Shown: in pieces, positions 1 to 8,391 of the stretch
Layout: every line of letters begins with the position of its first letter
Numbering within the stretch: position 1 is the stretch's first letter
Notes under the pieces: model-generated
The model's input: the letters and a program-made list of their open reading frames with translations, nothing else
Databases searched by the model: none
What the model was told of the DNA's origin: nothing
DNA from: Branchiibius hedensis
GTDB taxonomy: Bacteria; Actinomycetota; Actinomycetes; Actinomycetales; Dermatophilaceae
NCBI RefSeq assembly: GCF_900108585.1
Contig: NZ_UESZ01000001.1
Span: 1,426,001-1,490,000 of the forward strand
Length of the DNA: 64,000 bases
Reading direction: 5' to 3'
Program-made: the position numbers and the translations under genes

Positions 1-951
1 CAGCTCACCGGGGATGCAGGGGCAGGTGAAGTAGGCGTTCGCGCTGGCGCTTCCGGCCTGCTTGATGAACTCGTCGTCCTTCACACCGTCGGGGCCGATG
101 AAGACGCCCTTGAAGCCCTTCTGCACCAGCTGCTGGTCGAAGGGCGCACCCTCGGCGTAGTAACCGGAGTAGAAGACCACGTCGGCCTTGGAGTTGATGA
201 CCTTCTGCGCGGTAGCGGAGAAGTCCTTCTGACCGGTGGTGACCTTGTCGGTGCCGGCCAGCTTGTCGCCGAGCGCCTTGGTGATCGTGCCGGCCAGACC
301 GATGCCGTAGTCAGAGTCGTCCTGGACGACGAAGACCTTCTTGGCGCCGAGCTTTTCGGCCAGGTTGGCAGCCGCCGGGCCCTGGACGTTGTCGTTGGCC
401 AGACCGCGGAAGAAGGTCGTCCAGCCGTTCTGGGTCAGCGTCGGGTTGGTGGCCGACGGCGTGATGTGAGCCAGATCGTTCTGCTCGAAGATCTTGCCGG
501 TGGCCTTGGACTCACCCGAGAACGGCAGACCGATGACGCCGATGATGCTCGCGTCGTTGACCGCCTGGGTGACCGGGCCGGTCGCCTTGGTCGGGTCACC
601 TTCGGTGTCGTACTTCTTGAACTGCACCTGGCAGCCCGGGTTGGCCTTGTTGTGCTGGTCGATCGCCAGCTGCACGCCGTTGTAGATGTTGATACCGAGC
701 TGCGCGTTCGCACCGGTCTCCGCACCGATGTAGGCCAGCGTCGTGGTCGAAGCGCACGTCGCCTTGCCGTCACCGGCGGGCAGCACTGCGTCCTTCGGAA
801 CATCGATCGTCGTGACCGCAGGCAGCTGGGTCAGATTGTTGCCGGCAGCCGCGGCAGACGTGCCCCCGCCGCCGGAGCTGCTGTTGGCGCAGCCGGCGAG
901 CGCCAGACCCGCCGCGACGGCTGGAACCGCCACCTTCATCAAAGAACGCAC
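1..951 (-). CDS. Branched-chain amino acid-type ABC transporter substrate-binding lipoprotein (3' end outside window)
   Basis: This is a periplasmic-binding-protein-like (Peripla_BP_6/LivK) lipoprotein that would capture amino acids or similar solutes for an ABC importer at the outer face of the membrane. Translation from GTG at 951 gives MRSLMKVAVPAVAAGLALAG-C, a signal peptide with an LAGC lipobox and lipidated Cys21, then a Ser/Gly-rich linker. The fold follows, with the motif IGVIGLPFSGES, then HITPSATNP and a stretch around VVQDDSDYGIG. A GAAGGAG ribosome binding site six bases upstream supports the GTG over the in-frame ATG four codons later. Only 317 codons are visible and the C-terminus lies beyond base 1, so permease and ATPase genes may follow outside the window. 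Substrate is inferred from family only. Confidence 0.88.
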   Translation of the reverse strand, partial: MRSLMKVAVPAVAAGLALAGCANSSSGGGGTSAAAAGNNLTQLPAVTTIDVPKDAVLPAGDGKATCASTTTLAYIGAETGANAQLGINIYNGVQLAIDQHNKANPGCQVQFKKYDTEGDPTKATGPVTQAVNDASIIGVIGLPFSGESKATGKIFEQNDLAHITPSATNPTLTQNGWTTFFRGLANDNVQGPAAANLAEKLGAKKVFVVQDDSDYGIGLAGTITKALGDKLAGTDKVTTGQKDFSATAQKVINSKADVVFYSGYYAEGAPFDQQLVQKGFKGVFIGPDGVKDDEFIKQAGSASANAYFTCPCIPGEL

Positions 952-1062
952 TTGGAACTCCTTCTGTAACACGAAACAACTGCCCGCGCAGTCGTCTGCC
1001 GATGAACACTAAGCCGAATCCGGGTGCCTTCTTGTGACACACACGGGTTCGAGTCCTGTTTG

Positions 1063-1752
1063 TTACCTTTTGCCGTCCGCCGGGGCGCGTGGCGGGGCCG
1101 GCTTGGGGCGTTCCCCGGCCGGTCGGGCAGCCGGATCCTCAGGTGTGCGGGTAGGGGTGACGGGCGCAGCCCCGCCCGCGATCACCGCGTCCGCTACGTC
1201 GCGCATCCCCAGGCGACGGTCCATCGCCGTCTTCTGGATCCACCGGAAGGCACCGGGTTCATCCAGACCGAGACGAGCCATCAAGATGCCCTTGGCGCGG
1301 TCGAGCCGCTTGCGGGTTTCGAGACGCTCGCCCAGGTCGGCGATCTCCACCTCGAGCGCCTTGCGTTCGTTCCACCGATGCAGCGCAATCGTGATCGCCG
1401 GTCGGAGGTCGTCGATCGTGAACGGTTTGAGGACGTAGGCCATCACACCGGCATCCGAGGCGCGCTCGACAAGGTCCTTGTCGGAGAACGCGGTCAACAT
1501 GACGACTGGCGCCACACCGCTCGTACCGAGTTGCTCGGCAGCCGAAATCCCGTCCAGCACGGGCATCTTGACGTCCATGACGACCAGGTCGGGTTGCAGG
1601 GCGGTTGCTCGCTCGACGGCCGCCCGGCCGTCCCCGACCGCCTCCAGGACGTCGTACCCGGATTCGGTCAACATCTCGGTCAGGTCCAGGCGGATGATGG
1701 CCTCGTCCTCAGCGACGAGGATCCGTGGCGGTGCGGTGTCGACGGTGCTCAC
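1063..1752 (-). CDS. pdtaR: ANTAR-domain response regulator (PdtaR-like)
   Basis: A 229-residue response regulator with an N-terminal receiver domain (residues about 10-125) and an ANTAR RNA-binding domain (about 130-192). The acidic pocket (E15, D16), the phospho-acceptor D60 in VVMDVKMP, T87 and K109 in VLKP are all present. ANTAR proteins bind tandem RNA hairpins and act as antiterminators; the closest well-known relative is Mycobacterium tuberculosis PdtaR (Rv1626), activated by the kinase PdtaS. As in mycobacteria it lies in the same genomic neighbourhood as pyk, lgt and trp. No histidine kinase gene is next to it. The last 35 residues are a Pro/Ala/Arg-rich extension making it longer than the mycobacterial protein. 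Start is GTG at 1752. Confidence 0.93.
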   Translation of the reverse strand: MSTVDTAPPRILVAEDEAIIRLDLTEMLTESGYDVLEAVGDGRAAVERATALQPDLVVMDVKMPVLDGISAAEQLGTSGVAPVVMLTAFSDKDLVERASDAGVMAYVLKPFTIDDLRPAITIALHRWNERKALEVEIADLGERLETRKRLDRAKGILMARLGLDEPGAFRWIQKTAMDRRLGMRDVADAVIAGGAAPVTPTRTPEDPAARPAGERPKPAPPRAPADGKR

Positions 1753-2105
1753 AACCAGTACTCAAGCACGATCGTGTTACACCAACGTGTCAGTCGTAGG
1801 TCGCACACCTCACATCAGACGGGAGCGGATCAGGAACCGCTTGCCGGTCGGCGCTTCCAACGAGAAGCCTGCGCCCCGGCCAACGACCACGTCGATGGTC
1901 AGATGGGTGTGTTGCCACACCTCGAACTGCTCCCTGGACATCCACACAGGTACCAACACCGGACTGTCCCCCGCGTCGGCGATGTTCACGTCCCCCAGGT
2001 GCACATCAGCGCCACCCAGCTTGAACTCACCCTGCGGGAAACACATCGGCGCCGAGCCGTCGCAGCAGCCGCCGGACTGGTGGAACATCAACGGCCCGTT
2101 GACCG

Positions 2106-2140
2106 CAGCGAGGCTGCGCAGCAGCAGCGCAGCCTCGCTG
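2106..2140. repeat. Perfect 14-bp inverted repeat inside DUF779 coding sequence, next to the IS target
   Basis: CAGCGAGGCTGCGC at 2106-2119 is the exact reverse complement of 2127-2140, with a 7-base loop. It encodes the AALLLRSLAA part of the DUF779 protein. The target duplication (2135-2142) overlaps the distal arm, so the element inserted at the foot of this potential hairpin. Confidence 0.8.
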
Positions 2141-2142
2141 GT
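2135..2142. repeat. Target site duplication, left copy
   Basis: TCGCTGGT directly abuts the left end of the IS and is repeated at 3535-3542. Eight to nine bases is the usual duplication length for the IS256 family. Confidence 0.85.
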
Positions 2143-2171
2143 GGGTCCGTCTGATTCTTTGTGTAAGTGGC
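2143..2171. repeat. IS left terminal inverted repeat
   Basis: It begins GGGTCCGTCTGATT and ends CTTTGTGTAAGTGGC. It matches the reverse complement of 3506-3534 at 25 of 29 positions, with the inner 15 bases identical. The end is 5 bp outside the transposase stop codon. Confidence 0.88.
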
Positions 2172-2176
2172 ATCGG

Positions 2177-3457
2177 CTAGTTCAGACCTAGGCGGTCGCC
2201 GTAGGTCATGGATAGTACGTTCAGGATGTTCTTCCAGCCGGCGATCTGCCCGGTGGGGTTGGGTCGGTTCTTCTGCCGCTCCAACACCGCGAGGTAGAGC
2301 ACCTTCAACGCGGATTGCTCGTCCGGGAAATGGCCCCGTCGACGTGTCGCTGCCCGGAACCGGGCGTTCAACGACTCGATCCCGTTGGTCGTATAGATCA
2401 GTTTGCGGACCTCGACAGGGAAGTCCAGGAACGGGATGAACTCGGTCCAGGAGTTGCGCCACATCCGCACCATCGCCGGATACAGCGGTTCCCACTGCTG
2501 CGCGAAGGTCTCGAACTCGGTTTCGGCCGCCGCCAGCGACGGGGCGGTGTAGATCCGCTTGAGGTCGCGGGTGATGGCCTGCCAGTACTTCTTGGAGGCG
2601 TACCGCAGACTGTTGCGGACCAAATGCACCACACACGTTTGCACCGTGGCGGCCGGCCAGGTCGCCGTGATCGCCTCGGGCAAGCCTTTGAGGCCGTCGC
2701 AGCACACGATGCACGCATCGAGGATGCCACGATTCTTCAAGTCCGACAGCATGTTCATCCACTGCTTGGCTCCTTCCCCACCCGATGGGCCGACCCACAA
2801 CCCCAGGACATCGCGGAAACCGTTGAGGTCTATACCGATTGCCACATACACCGGACGGTTCGCGACCGTCCCTTCGCGGACCTTCAGCACGATCGCGTCG
2901 ATCAGGATCACCGGGTAGATCGCGTCCAACGGACGCGCCGACCACGCCTTCATGTCACCCAGGACCTGGTCGGTGACCCGCGAGACCAGGTCCCGGGAAA
3001 CATCGGTGTCGTACACCTGGGACAGGTGAGCGGCGATGTCCCCGGTGGTCATGCCCTTCGCGTACAGCGAAATCACGGCCTCATCGAACCCGGCCAGGCG
3101 GCGCTGGTGCTTGGGCACGATCTGCGGTTCGAACGTGCCGGCCCGATCCCGCGGAACCTGGATCTGCACGTCCCCGATCTCGGTGCGCACCGTCTTGGGG
3201 CTGGAGCCATTGCGGGAGTTGCCGCCATCGCGGCCGTTGACCGCGTGCTTGTCATACCCCAGGTGGGCGCTCATCTCGGCCTCCAGGGCTGCCTGCAGGA
3301 CCCGCCGCGTCAGCGTCGTCAACAACCCACCCTCACCGGTCAAAGCGACCTGCCGCTCGACCGCCGAAGCGACCAGCTGCTGCGCCAGATCATCAACGTC
3401 AACCGACTCGGCCGACGACCTCGCCACCAACTCACCATGCGCTTGCTCATCAGACAT
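2177..3457 (-). CDS. IS256 family transposase
   Basis: A 426-residue transposase that catalyses movement of the surrounding element, probably by a copy-out-paste-in mechanism as known for the family. The DDE triad is visible: D187 in LIDAIVLKV, D254 in VCCDGLKGLP and E361 in TTNGIESLNARFR. The conserved C-(2)-H-type motif CVVHLVRNSLRY lies at about 275-286, as expected between the second Asp and the Glu. The N-terminal part (1-110) is the usual DNA-binding region containing GNSRNG. Length is normal for Mutator/IS256 transposases and there is no frameshift. Start ATG at 3457 follows a GGAAG-type ribosome binding site. Confidence 0.96.
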   Translation of the reverse strand: MSDEQAHGELVARSSAESVDVDDLAQQLVASAVERQVALTGEGGLLTTLTRRVLQAALEAEMSAHLGYDKHAVNGRDGGNSRNGSSPKTVRTEIGDVQIQVPRDRAGTFEPQIVPKHQRRLAGFDEAVISLYAKGMTTGDIAAHLSQVYDTDVSRDLVSRVTDQVLGDMKAWSARPLDAIYPVILIDAIVLKVREGTVANRPVYVAIGIDLNGFRDVLGLWVGPSGGEGAKQWMNMLSDLKNRGILDACIVCCDGLKGLPEAITATWPAATVQTCVVHLVRNSLRYASKKYWQAITRDLKRIYTAPSLAAAETEFETFAQQWEPLYPAMVRMWRNSWTEFIPFLDFPVEVRKLIYTTNGIESLNARFRAATRRRGHFPDEQSALKVLYLAVLERQKNRPNPTGQIAGWKNILNVLSMTYGDRLGLN

Positions 3458-3505
3458 GACGCGATCTTCCTTCCGCCCCAGCCAAAGCCAGGGACGTCAC
3501 GCCAA

Positions 3506-3534
3506 GCCACTTACACAAAGTTTCGGACAGACCC
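3506..3534. repeat. IS right terminal inverted repeat
   Basis: Reverse complement begins GGGTCTGTCCGAAA and continues CTTTGTGTAAGTGGC, pairing with the left end at 2143-2171. It lies upstream of the transposase start. Confidence 0.88.
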
Positions 3535-3542
3535 TCGCTGGT
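3535..3542. repeat. Target site duplication, right copy
   Basis: TCGCTGGT abuts the right end of the IS and is identical to 2135-2142. Confidence 0.85.
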
Positions 3543-3590
3543 CACCGCCACCCGTTCGACGGGTGTTGGGACAGTGACGAATCCGGTCAT
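3535..3590 (-). pseudogene. DUF779 family gene, 5' fragment
   Basis: ATG at 3590 starts MTGFVTVPTPVERVAVTS and the first two bases of a Glu codon, then the frame meets the IS end. Joined to 2134 it continues EAALLLRSLAAVNGPLMFHQSGG, which is a normal DUF779 N-terminus. The start lies five bases after the ald stop codon, so the pair was a translationally close operon. Transcription from ald now reads into the IS. Confidence 0.88.
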
Positions 3591-3595
3591 GATTC

Positions 3596-5119
<1,524 letters not shown>

Positions 5120-5162
5120 CGGAAAGTGCCTTTCGTGGTCTGCTCCGGCAGCCTTGCCGGAA

Positions 5163-5213
5163 TGTGACGCACGTTACGAAGGAGGGCGTTGCAACAACGT
5201 TGCACACGTCACA
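5163..5213 (-). promoter_or_regulatory. Candidate operator/promoter region of ald
   Basis: In the gap upstream of ald there is a perfect 15-bp dyad, TGCAAC-AAC-GTTGCA, at 5190-5204. A second wider inverted pair, TGTGACG (5163-5169) and CGTCACA (5207-5213), surrounds it but has a different centre. On the minus strand a TAACGT box (5176-5171) could be the -10, which would place the dyad over the -35 region. The adjacent GAF-domain regulator is the obvious candidate protein. Function is inferred from symmetry and position only. Confidence 0.5.
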
Positions 5214-5228
5214 ACGCAGCGACCGGGT

Positions 5229-6482
5229 CTAGAAGTCGCCGAACGACAGCGCGTGGATGCGGGCTTCGACACTCACCATGCGCGGCGAATCGGCCGGCAG
5301 CCGCCGCCGCGCCACCTCCCACAACTCCAGGTCGTCACGGCCGAAGTCGGTGTCGGCGAACCGGAGCAGCACGTCCGGGTCGGCGGAGCGCAGCACCGCC
5401 CCGCGTACCTGCATGTGCAGCTCATCGCGAAGTTCGCTGATCGCCGGCGACTCCGACGTCGGCAGCAGCGGGCCACGGTAGGCCTGGGCCGCCTCGGCCA
5501 CTGAGCCATGGGTCAACACCTCCCGCAGGTGGGCCAGGTCGGTGGTCAGCGGACCCGCGATCCGATAGGGCCGCGATGCGATGGTCTCGTCACCGAGCAC
5601 GGCTCGTAGCCGGGATAATTCGGCCCGCACGGTGACGGCAGGAATCTCCCGATCGCTGAGGGCGACGGCAATCTCCTCGGTCGTCAGACCGTCGGGCGCC
5701 AGGCTCAGCAGCAGGAGGAGTTCACTGTGCCGCAGACTGAGCCGGCGCACCCCGTGTGGCTCGGTCAGCAAGCCGGCCCGGGCGCCCAACACCTGCAGGT
5801 GCCGCTGCAGGCTGAGTGCGGGCACGGCGTACGTCGAGAGGTCAGCCCACCGCGACAGCCGGGCCAGGCGCAGCTGAGCCTCGACGGCGGCAACGGTCGC
5901 TCGCACCATCGACAGACTCTGCGGGTTGGCAGCGTCGTCGTCACCGGTCAGATCCAGGACCCCGAGCATCGCGCCGGTCTCCGGGTCATGGATCGGCGCC
6001 GCCGAGCAACTCCAGCGGGTGACCTGGCGAGCAAGGTGCTCGGCAGCCCGGATCTGCACCGCCTGGTCGAGCGCCAGGGCCGTGCCGGGAGCGTTGGTGC
6101 CCACCGCCTGCTCGCTCCACGTCGCGCCAGGGACGAAAAGCATGGACTCCGCGCGGCTGCGCAGCCCCCGGTCGCCCTCGACCCACAGCAGCCGGCCTGC
6201 GGCGTCACTGACCGCGACCAGCATGCCGGCCTCGCTGGCGCCTTCGACGAGTAACTGACGGATCAACGGCATGAACTCACCCAGCGGGTGGGCAGCCTGC
6301 AACGCGATCAGATCCTGCTCGGACAACGTCGGCTGGTCGACCGCCGCCTCCGGGTCAAGGCCACTGGACAGCGAACGCTTCCAGGAGTCCAGCACGATGT
6401 CGCGGACCGCGGGCGGTTCGGCCCGGGCCAAGAACGCTTCCCGCGCCTGAGCCAGCAGACGGCGGTGTTGGCGCTGATCCAC
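5229..6482 (-). CDS. GAF-domain transcriptional regulator, probable regulator of ald
   Basis: About 417 residues from the GTG at 6482, which has AAGG eight bases upstream; an in-frame start at 6581 would add an unlikely 33-residue leader. The N-terminus (IVLDSWKRSLSSGLDPE) is the AcoR-type lead-in, followed by a GAF sensor domain (roughly residues 50-190, with MLFVPGATWSEQAVGTNAPG and APIHDPETGAMLGVLDLTG). No sigma-54 AAA+ domain is present. Instead the C-terminal half carries a winged-helix-like segment (LSLRHSELLLLLSLAPDG to LSRLRAVLGD) and an alpha-helical tail. Proteins of this build are commonly encoded beside ald and DUF779 genes in actinobacteria. It probably senses an aldehyde-related effector; the ligand is unknown. 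Confidence 0.8.
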   Translation of the reverse strand: MDQRQHRRLLAQAREAFLARAEPPAVRDIVLDSWKRSLSSGLDPEAAVDQPTLSEQDLIALQAAHPLGEFMPLIRQLLVEGASEAGMLVAVSDAAGRLLWVEGDRGLRSRAESMLFVPGATWSEQAVGTNAPGTALALDQAVQIRAAEHLARQVTRWSCSAAPIHDPETGAMLGVLDLTGDDDAANPQSLSMVRATVAAVEAQLRLARLSRWADLSTYAVPALSLQRHLQVLGARAGLLTEPHGVRRLSLRHSELLLLLSLAPDGLTTEEIAVALSDREIPAVTVRAELSRLRAVLGDETIASRPYRIAGPLTTDLAHLREVLTHGSVAEAAQAYRGPLLPTSESPAISELRDELHMQVRGAVLRSADPDVLLRFADTDFGRDDLELWEVARRRLPADSPRMVSVEARIHALSFGDF

Positions 6483-6589
6483 GGTTTCAACCTTACGGCG
6501 TGTGAGAGACCGCACTTCGAGATCGCTGGTTTCCCGCGGTCCCGTGGCCCCGGACACAGCCGCCCCCAATTTCCCACCCATTCAAATGC

Positions 6590-6619
6590 CCGTTTGTGTT
6601 GTTCTCGATCCGTTTGTGT
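6590..6619 (+). promoter_or_regulatory. Tandem 10-bp direct repeats upstream of fruR, candidate operator
   Basis: CCGTTTGTGT occurs at 6590-6599 and again at 6610-6619, exactly 20 bp apart, which places both on nearly the same face of the helix. The second copy ends 14 bases before the fruR start. This is a plausible autoregulatory site for the DeoR-family repressor that heads the fructose operon. No binding data can be read from sequence. Confidence 0.5.
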
Positions 6620-6633
6620 GGTTTCCTTACTGC

Positions 6634-7395
6634 ATGTACGCAACGGAGCGACACGAGCACATCCTCAACGAGGCTCGTACTGCAGGCCGCGTGGAAGTCA
6701 GCGCGATCGCGCACACCCTCGGCGTCACGAGTGAGACCGTGCGCCGTGATCTGCGCGTGCTCGAGCAGCGCGGTGCGGTACGGCGGGTCCACGGCGGCGC
6801 CATCCCCATCGAGCGGTTCACGCCGGAATCAGCGGTCGACGTCCGTGCCGGTCGACTGACCAGCCAGAAGCGAGCCATCGCCGCCCGTGCCCTGGACGAG
6901 ATCCCGGCCGGCGGAACGATCGTGCTCGATGCGGGTACGACGACCCAGGCCCTGGTCGAACTCCTGCCTCGCGAGATCGAACTCTCCGTCGTGACCAATT
7001 CGGTGTCCGCCGCGACGGCGCTGGCGACCTTTCCGGGCGTCGATCTGTTCGTGGTCGGTGGCCGGGTTCGTCGACTCACCGGAGCCACGGTCGGACGGTG
7101 GGCCACCGACGCGCTGGCCAACATCACCGCCGACGTCGCCTTCCTGGGCACCAACGGGTTCAGCGTCCGGCACGGGATGAGCACCCCGGACCAGGCTGAG
7201 GCCACCTCCAAACAGGCCATCATCGACGCCGCCCGACGTGTGGTGGTCCTGGCCGACTCCACCAAGTACGGCGCCGATCAGTTCCACTCGTTCGCTCCCC
7301 TGAGCCGGGTCGATGTCCTCATCTCCGACCGCGGCCTGGCTGCGGCCGCGGCCACCGAGATCGCCGAAGCCGGACCGGAAGTGGTGCTCGCATGA
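6634..7395 (+). CDS. fruR: DeoR/GlpR family transcriptional regulator of the fructose operon
   Basis: A 253-residue DeoR-family repressor. It has an N-terminal helix-turn-helix (VEVSAIAHTLGVTSETVRRDLRVLEQRGAVRRVHGGA, about residues 18-55) and a C-terminal sugar-phosphate sensor domain of the DeoRC type with LDAGTTTQALVELLP, VVTNS, GATVGRWA and FLGTNGFS. It is the first gene of an operon with fruK, whose ATG overlaps its TGA by four bases, so fructose 1-phosphate or fructose 1,6-bisphosphate is the likely inducer. ATG at 6634 is chosen because the conserved family N-terminus MYATERHEHIL begins there; upstream codons in the same frame are not conserved-looking. Confidence 0.92.
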   Translation: MYATERHEHILNEARTAGRVEVSAIAHTLGVTSETVRRDLRVLEQRGAVRRVHGGAIPIERFTPESAVDVRAGRLTSQKRAIAARALDEIPAGGTIVLDAGTTTQALVELLPREIELSVVTNSVSAATALATFPGVDLFVVGGRVRRLTGATVGRWATDALANITADVAFLGTNGFSVRHGMSTPDQAEATSKQAIIDAARRVVVLADSTKYGADQFHSFAPLSRVDVLISDRGLAAAAATEIAEAGPEVVLA

Positions 7396-8336
7396 TCGTC
7401 ACCGTCACCCCCAACCCCAGCGTCGACCGCACGATCACCGTGCCGGCCGTGCGGGTGGGCGAAGTCAACCGGGCGCTGTCCAGTCGGATCGATCCTGGCG
7501 GCAAGGGAATCAACGTCACCCGGGCCCTGACCTCCTTGGGCAGCCCGTCACTGGCCGTGCTGCCGACCGGCGGCCCGGAGGGGCAGCTGATGACGCAACT
7601 GCTCACTCGCGCCGGGGTCGCCTACCGGGCCGTGCCGATCGTCGGTCAGACCCGGATGAACGTCGCCGCCGTGGAACCCGACGGCACGACCACCAAGCTG
7701 AACGAAGCCGGTCCCGTCCTCGAAGGGACCGACACCGCAGCCCTGCTGCAGCAGCTGGCGCTCGAACTACCCTCGGCCGACTGGCTGGTCGCCTGCGGGA
7801 GCCTGCCACCCGGCGTACCCGATGACTTCTACGCCCGGCTCGTGACCGTGGGCCGCGAGCACGCAGTGCGCGTCGCCGTCGACTCCTCAGGTACGCCGCT
7901 GGCCGCCGCCGTCGCGGCCGGGCCGGACCTGATCAAACCCAACCACGAGGAGCTCGCGGAGCTGGTCGGAACGCCGCTGACCACGCTCGGCGAGGTCATC
8001 GACGCCGCACACGAACTGGTCGCCGGCGGGGTTGGTGCAGTCGTGGTCAGCCTGGGAGCCGACGGGGCGGTCCTGGTCGACTCCGAGCGATGCGTCTGGG
8101 CCGGTGCCCGGGTCACCAAACCACTGTCGACCGTCGGCGCCGGCGACTGCCTGTTGGCGGGGCTGCTGTCCGAACTCCAGACCGGCCACGATCCCGAGCG
8201 CGCCCTCGTCGCGGGCACCACGTGGGGTGCGGCGGCCGTCCGGCTGCCGGGCAGCGTCGTGCCCACCACCGCTGACCTGCAGGACATCGAGGTCACGATC
8301 TCCCACCACCCCGACCCCACGATCCCCATCTCGTAG
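7392..8336 (+). CDS. fruK: 1-phosphofructokinase
   Basis: A 314-residue PfkB/ribokinase-family kinase that phosphorylates fructose 1-phosphate, the product of PTS import, to fructose 1,6-bisphosphate. The N-terminal signature MIVTVTPNPSVDRTI, the substrate-binding DPGGKGINVTRAL (34-46) and the C-terminal PfkB signature STVGAGDCLLAGLLS with catalytic Asp252 are all present. Tagatose-6-phosphate kinases share this fold, but the fruR and fruA neighbours support fructose. Start overlaps the fruR stop (ATGA). Confidence 0.95.
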   Translation: MIVTVTPNPSVDRTITVPAVRVGEVNRALSSRIDPGGKGINVTRALTSLGSPSLAVLPTGGPEGQLMTQLLTRAGVAYRAVPIVGQTRMNVAAVEPDGTTTKLNEAGPVLEGTDTAALLQQLALELPSADWLVACGSLPPGVPDDFYARLVTVGREHAVRVAVDSSGTPLAAAVAAGPDLIKPNHEELAELVGTPLTTLGEVIDAAHELVAGGVGAVVVSLGADGAVLVDSERCVWAGARVTKPLSTVGAGDCLLAGLLSELQTGHDPERALVAGTTWGAAAVRLPGSVVPTTADLQDIEVTISHHPDPTIPIS

Positions 8337-8391
8337 TTCCAACCACCACCCCATCCGCGGTCCAGGCCGCACCACGAAAGGACACACAGCC

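Larger units (their letters stand above)
1810..2142 (-). pseudogene. DUF779 family gene, 3' portion, cut off from its start by IS256-type insertion
   Basis: This is the C-terminal part of a DUF779 protein (hallmark FHQSGGCCDGS, PMC and IDVVVGRGAGFSLE). The family is small, of unproven function, and usually encoded directly after an aldehyde dehydrogenase gene. The reading frame runs into the insertion sequence at 2142/2143. Its first codons are on the far side of the element (3535-3590). Removing 2143-3534 plus one copy of the 8-bp duplication rejoins the two parts in one frame of about 126 residues, so the gene was intact before insertion. An internal TTG/ATG at 2091 could in principle start a 93-residue fragment, but there is no good ribosome binding site and conserved N-terminal residues would be missing. 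Conserved cysteines and the rest of the frame show no decay, which suggests a recent event. Confidence 0.9.
2143..3534 (-). mobile_element. Complete IS256-family insertion sequence
   Basis: The element is 1392 bp with 29-bp imperfect terminal inverted repeats (25 of 29 matches) and one full-length transposase gene, and is flanked by an 8-bp direct repeat. All features needed for mobility appear intact. It splits a DUF779 gene. Using a 9-bp duplication instead would move one boundary by a single base but would put the two inverted repeats out of register, so the 8-bp reading is preferred. Confidence 0.93.

Noticed and set aside
2088-2945. 285-codon frame within the IS on the transposase strand
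   Set aside because: It is out of frame with the transposase and lacks any transposase or accessory motif; IS256 elements normally encode one protein.
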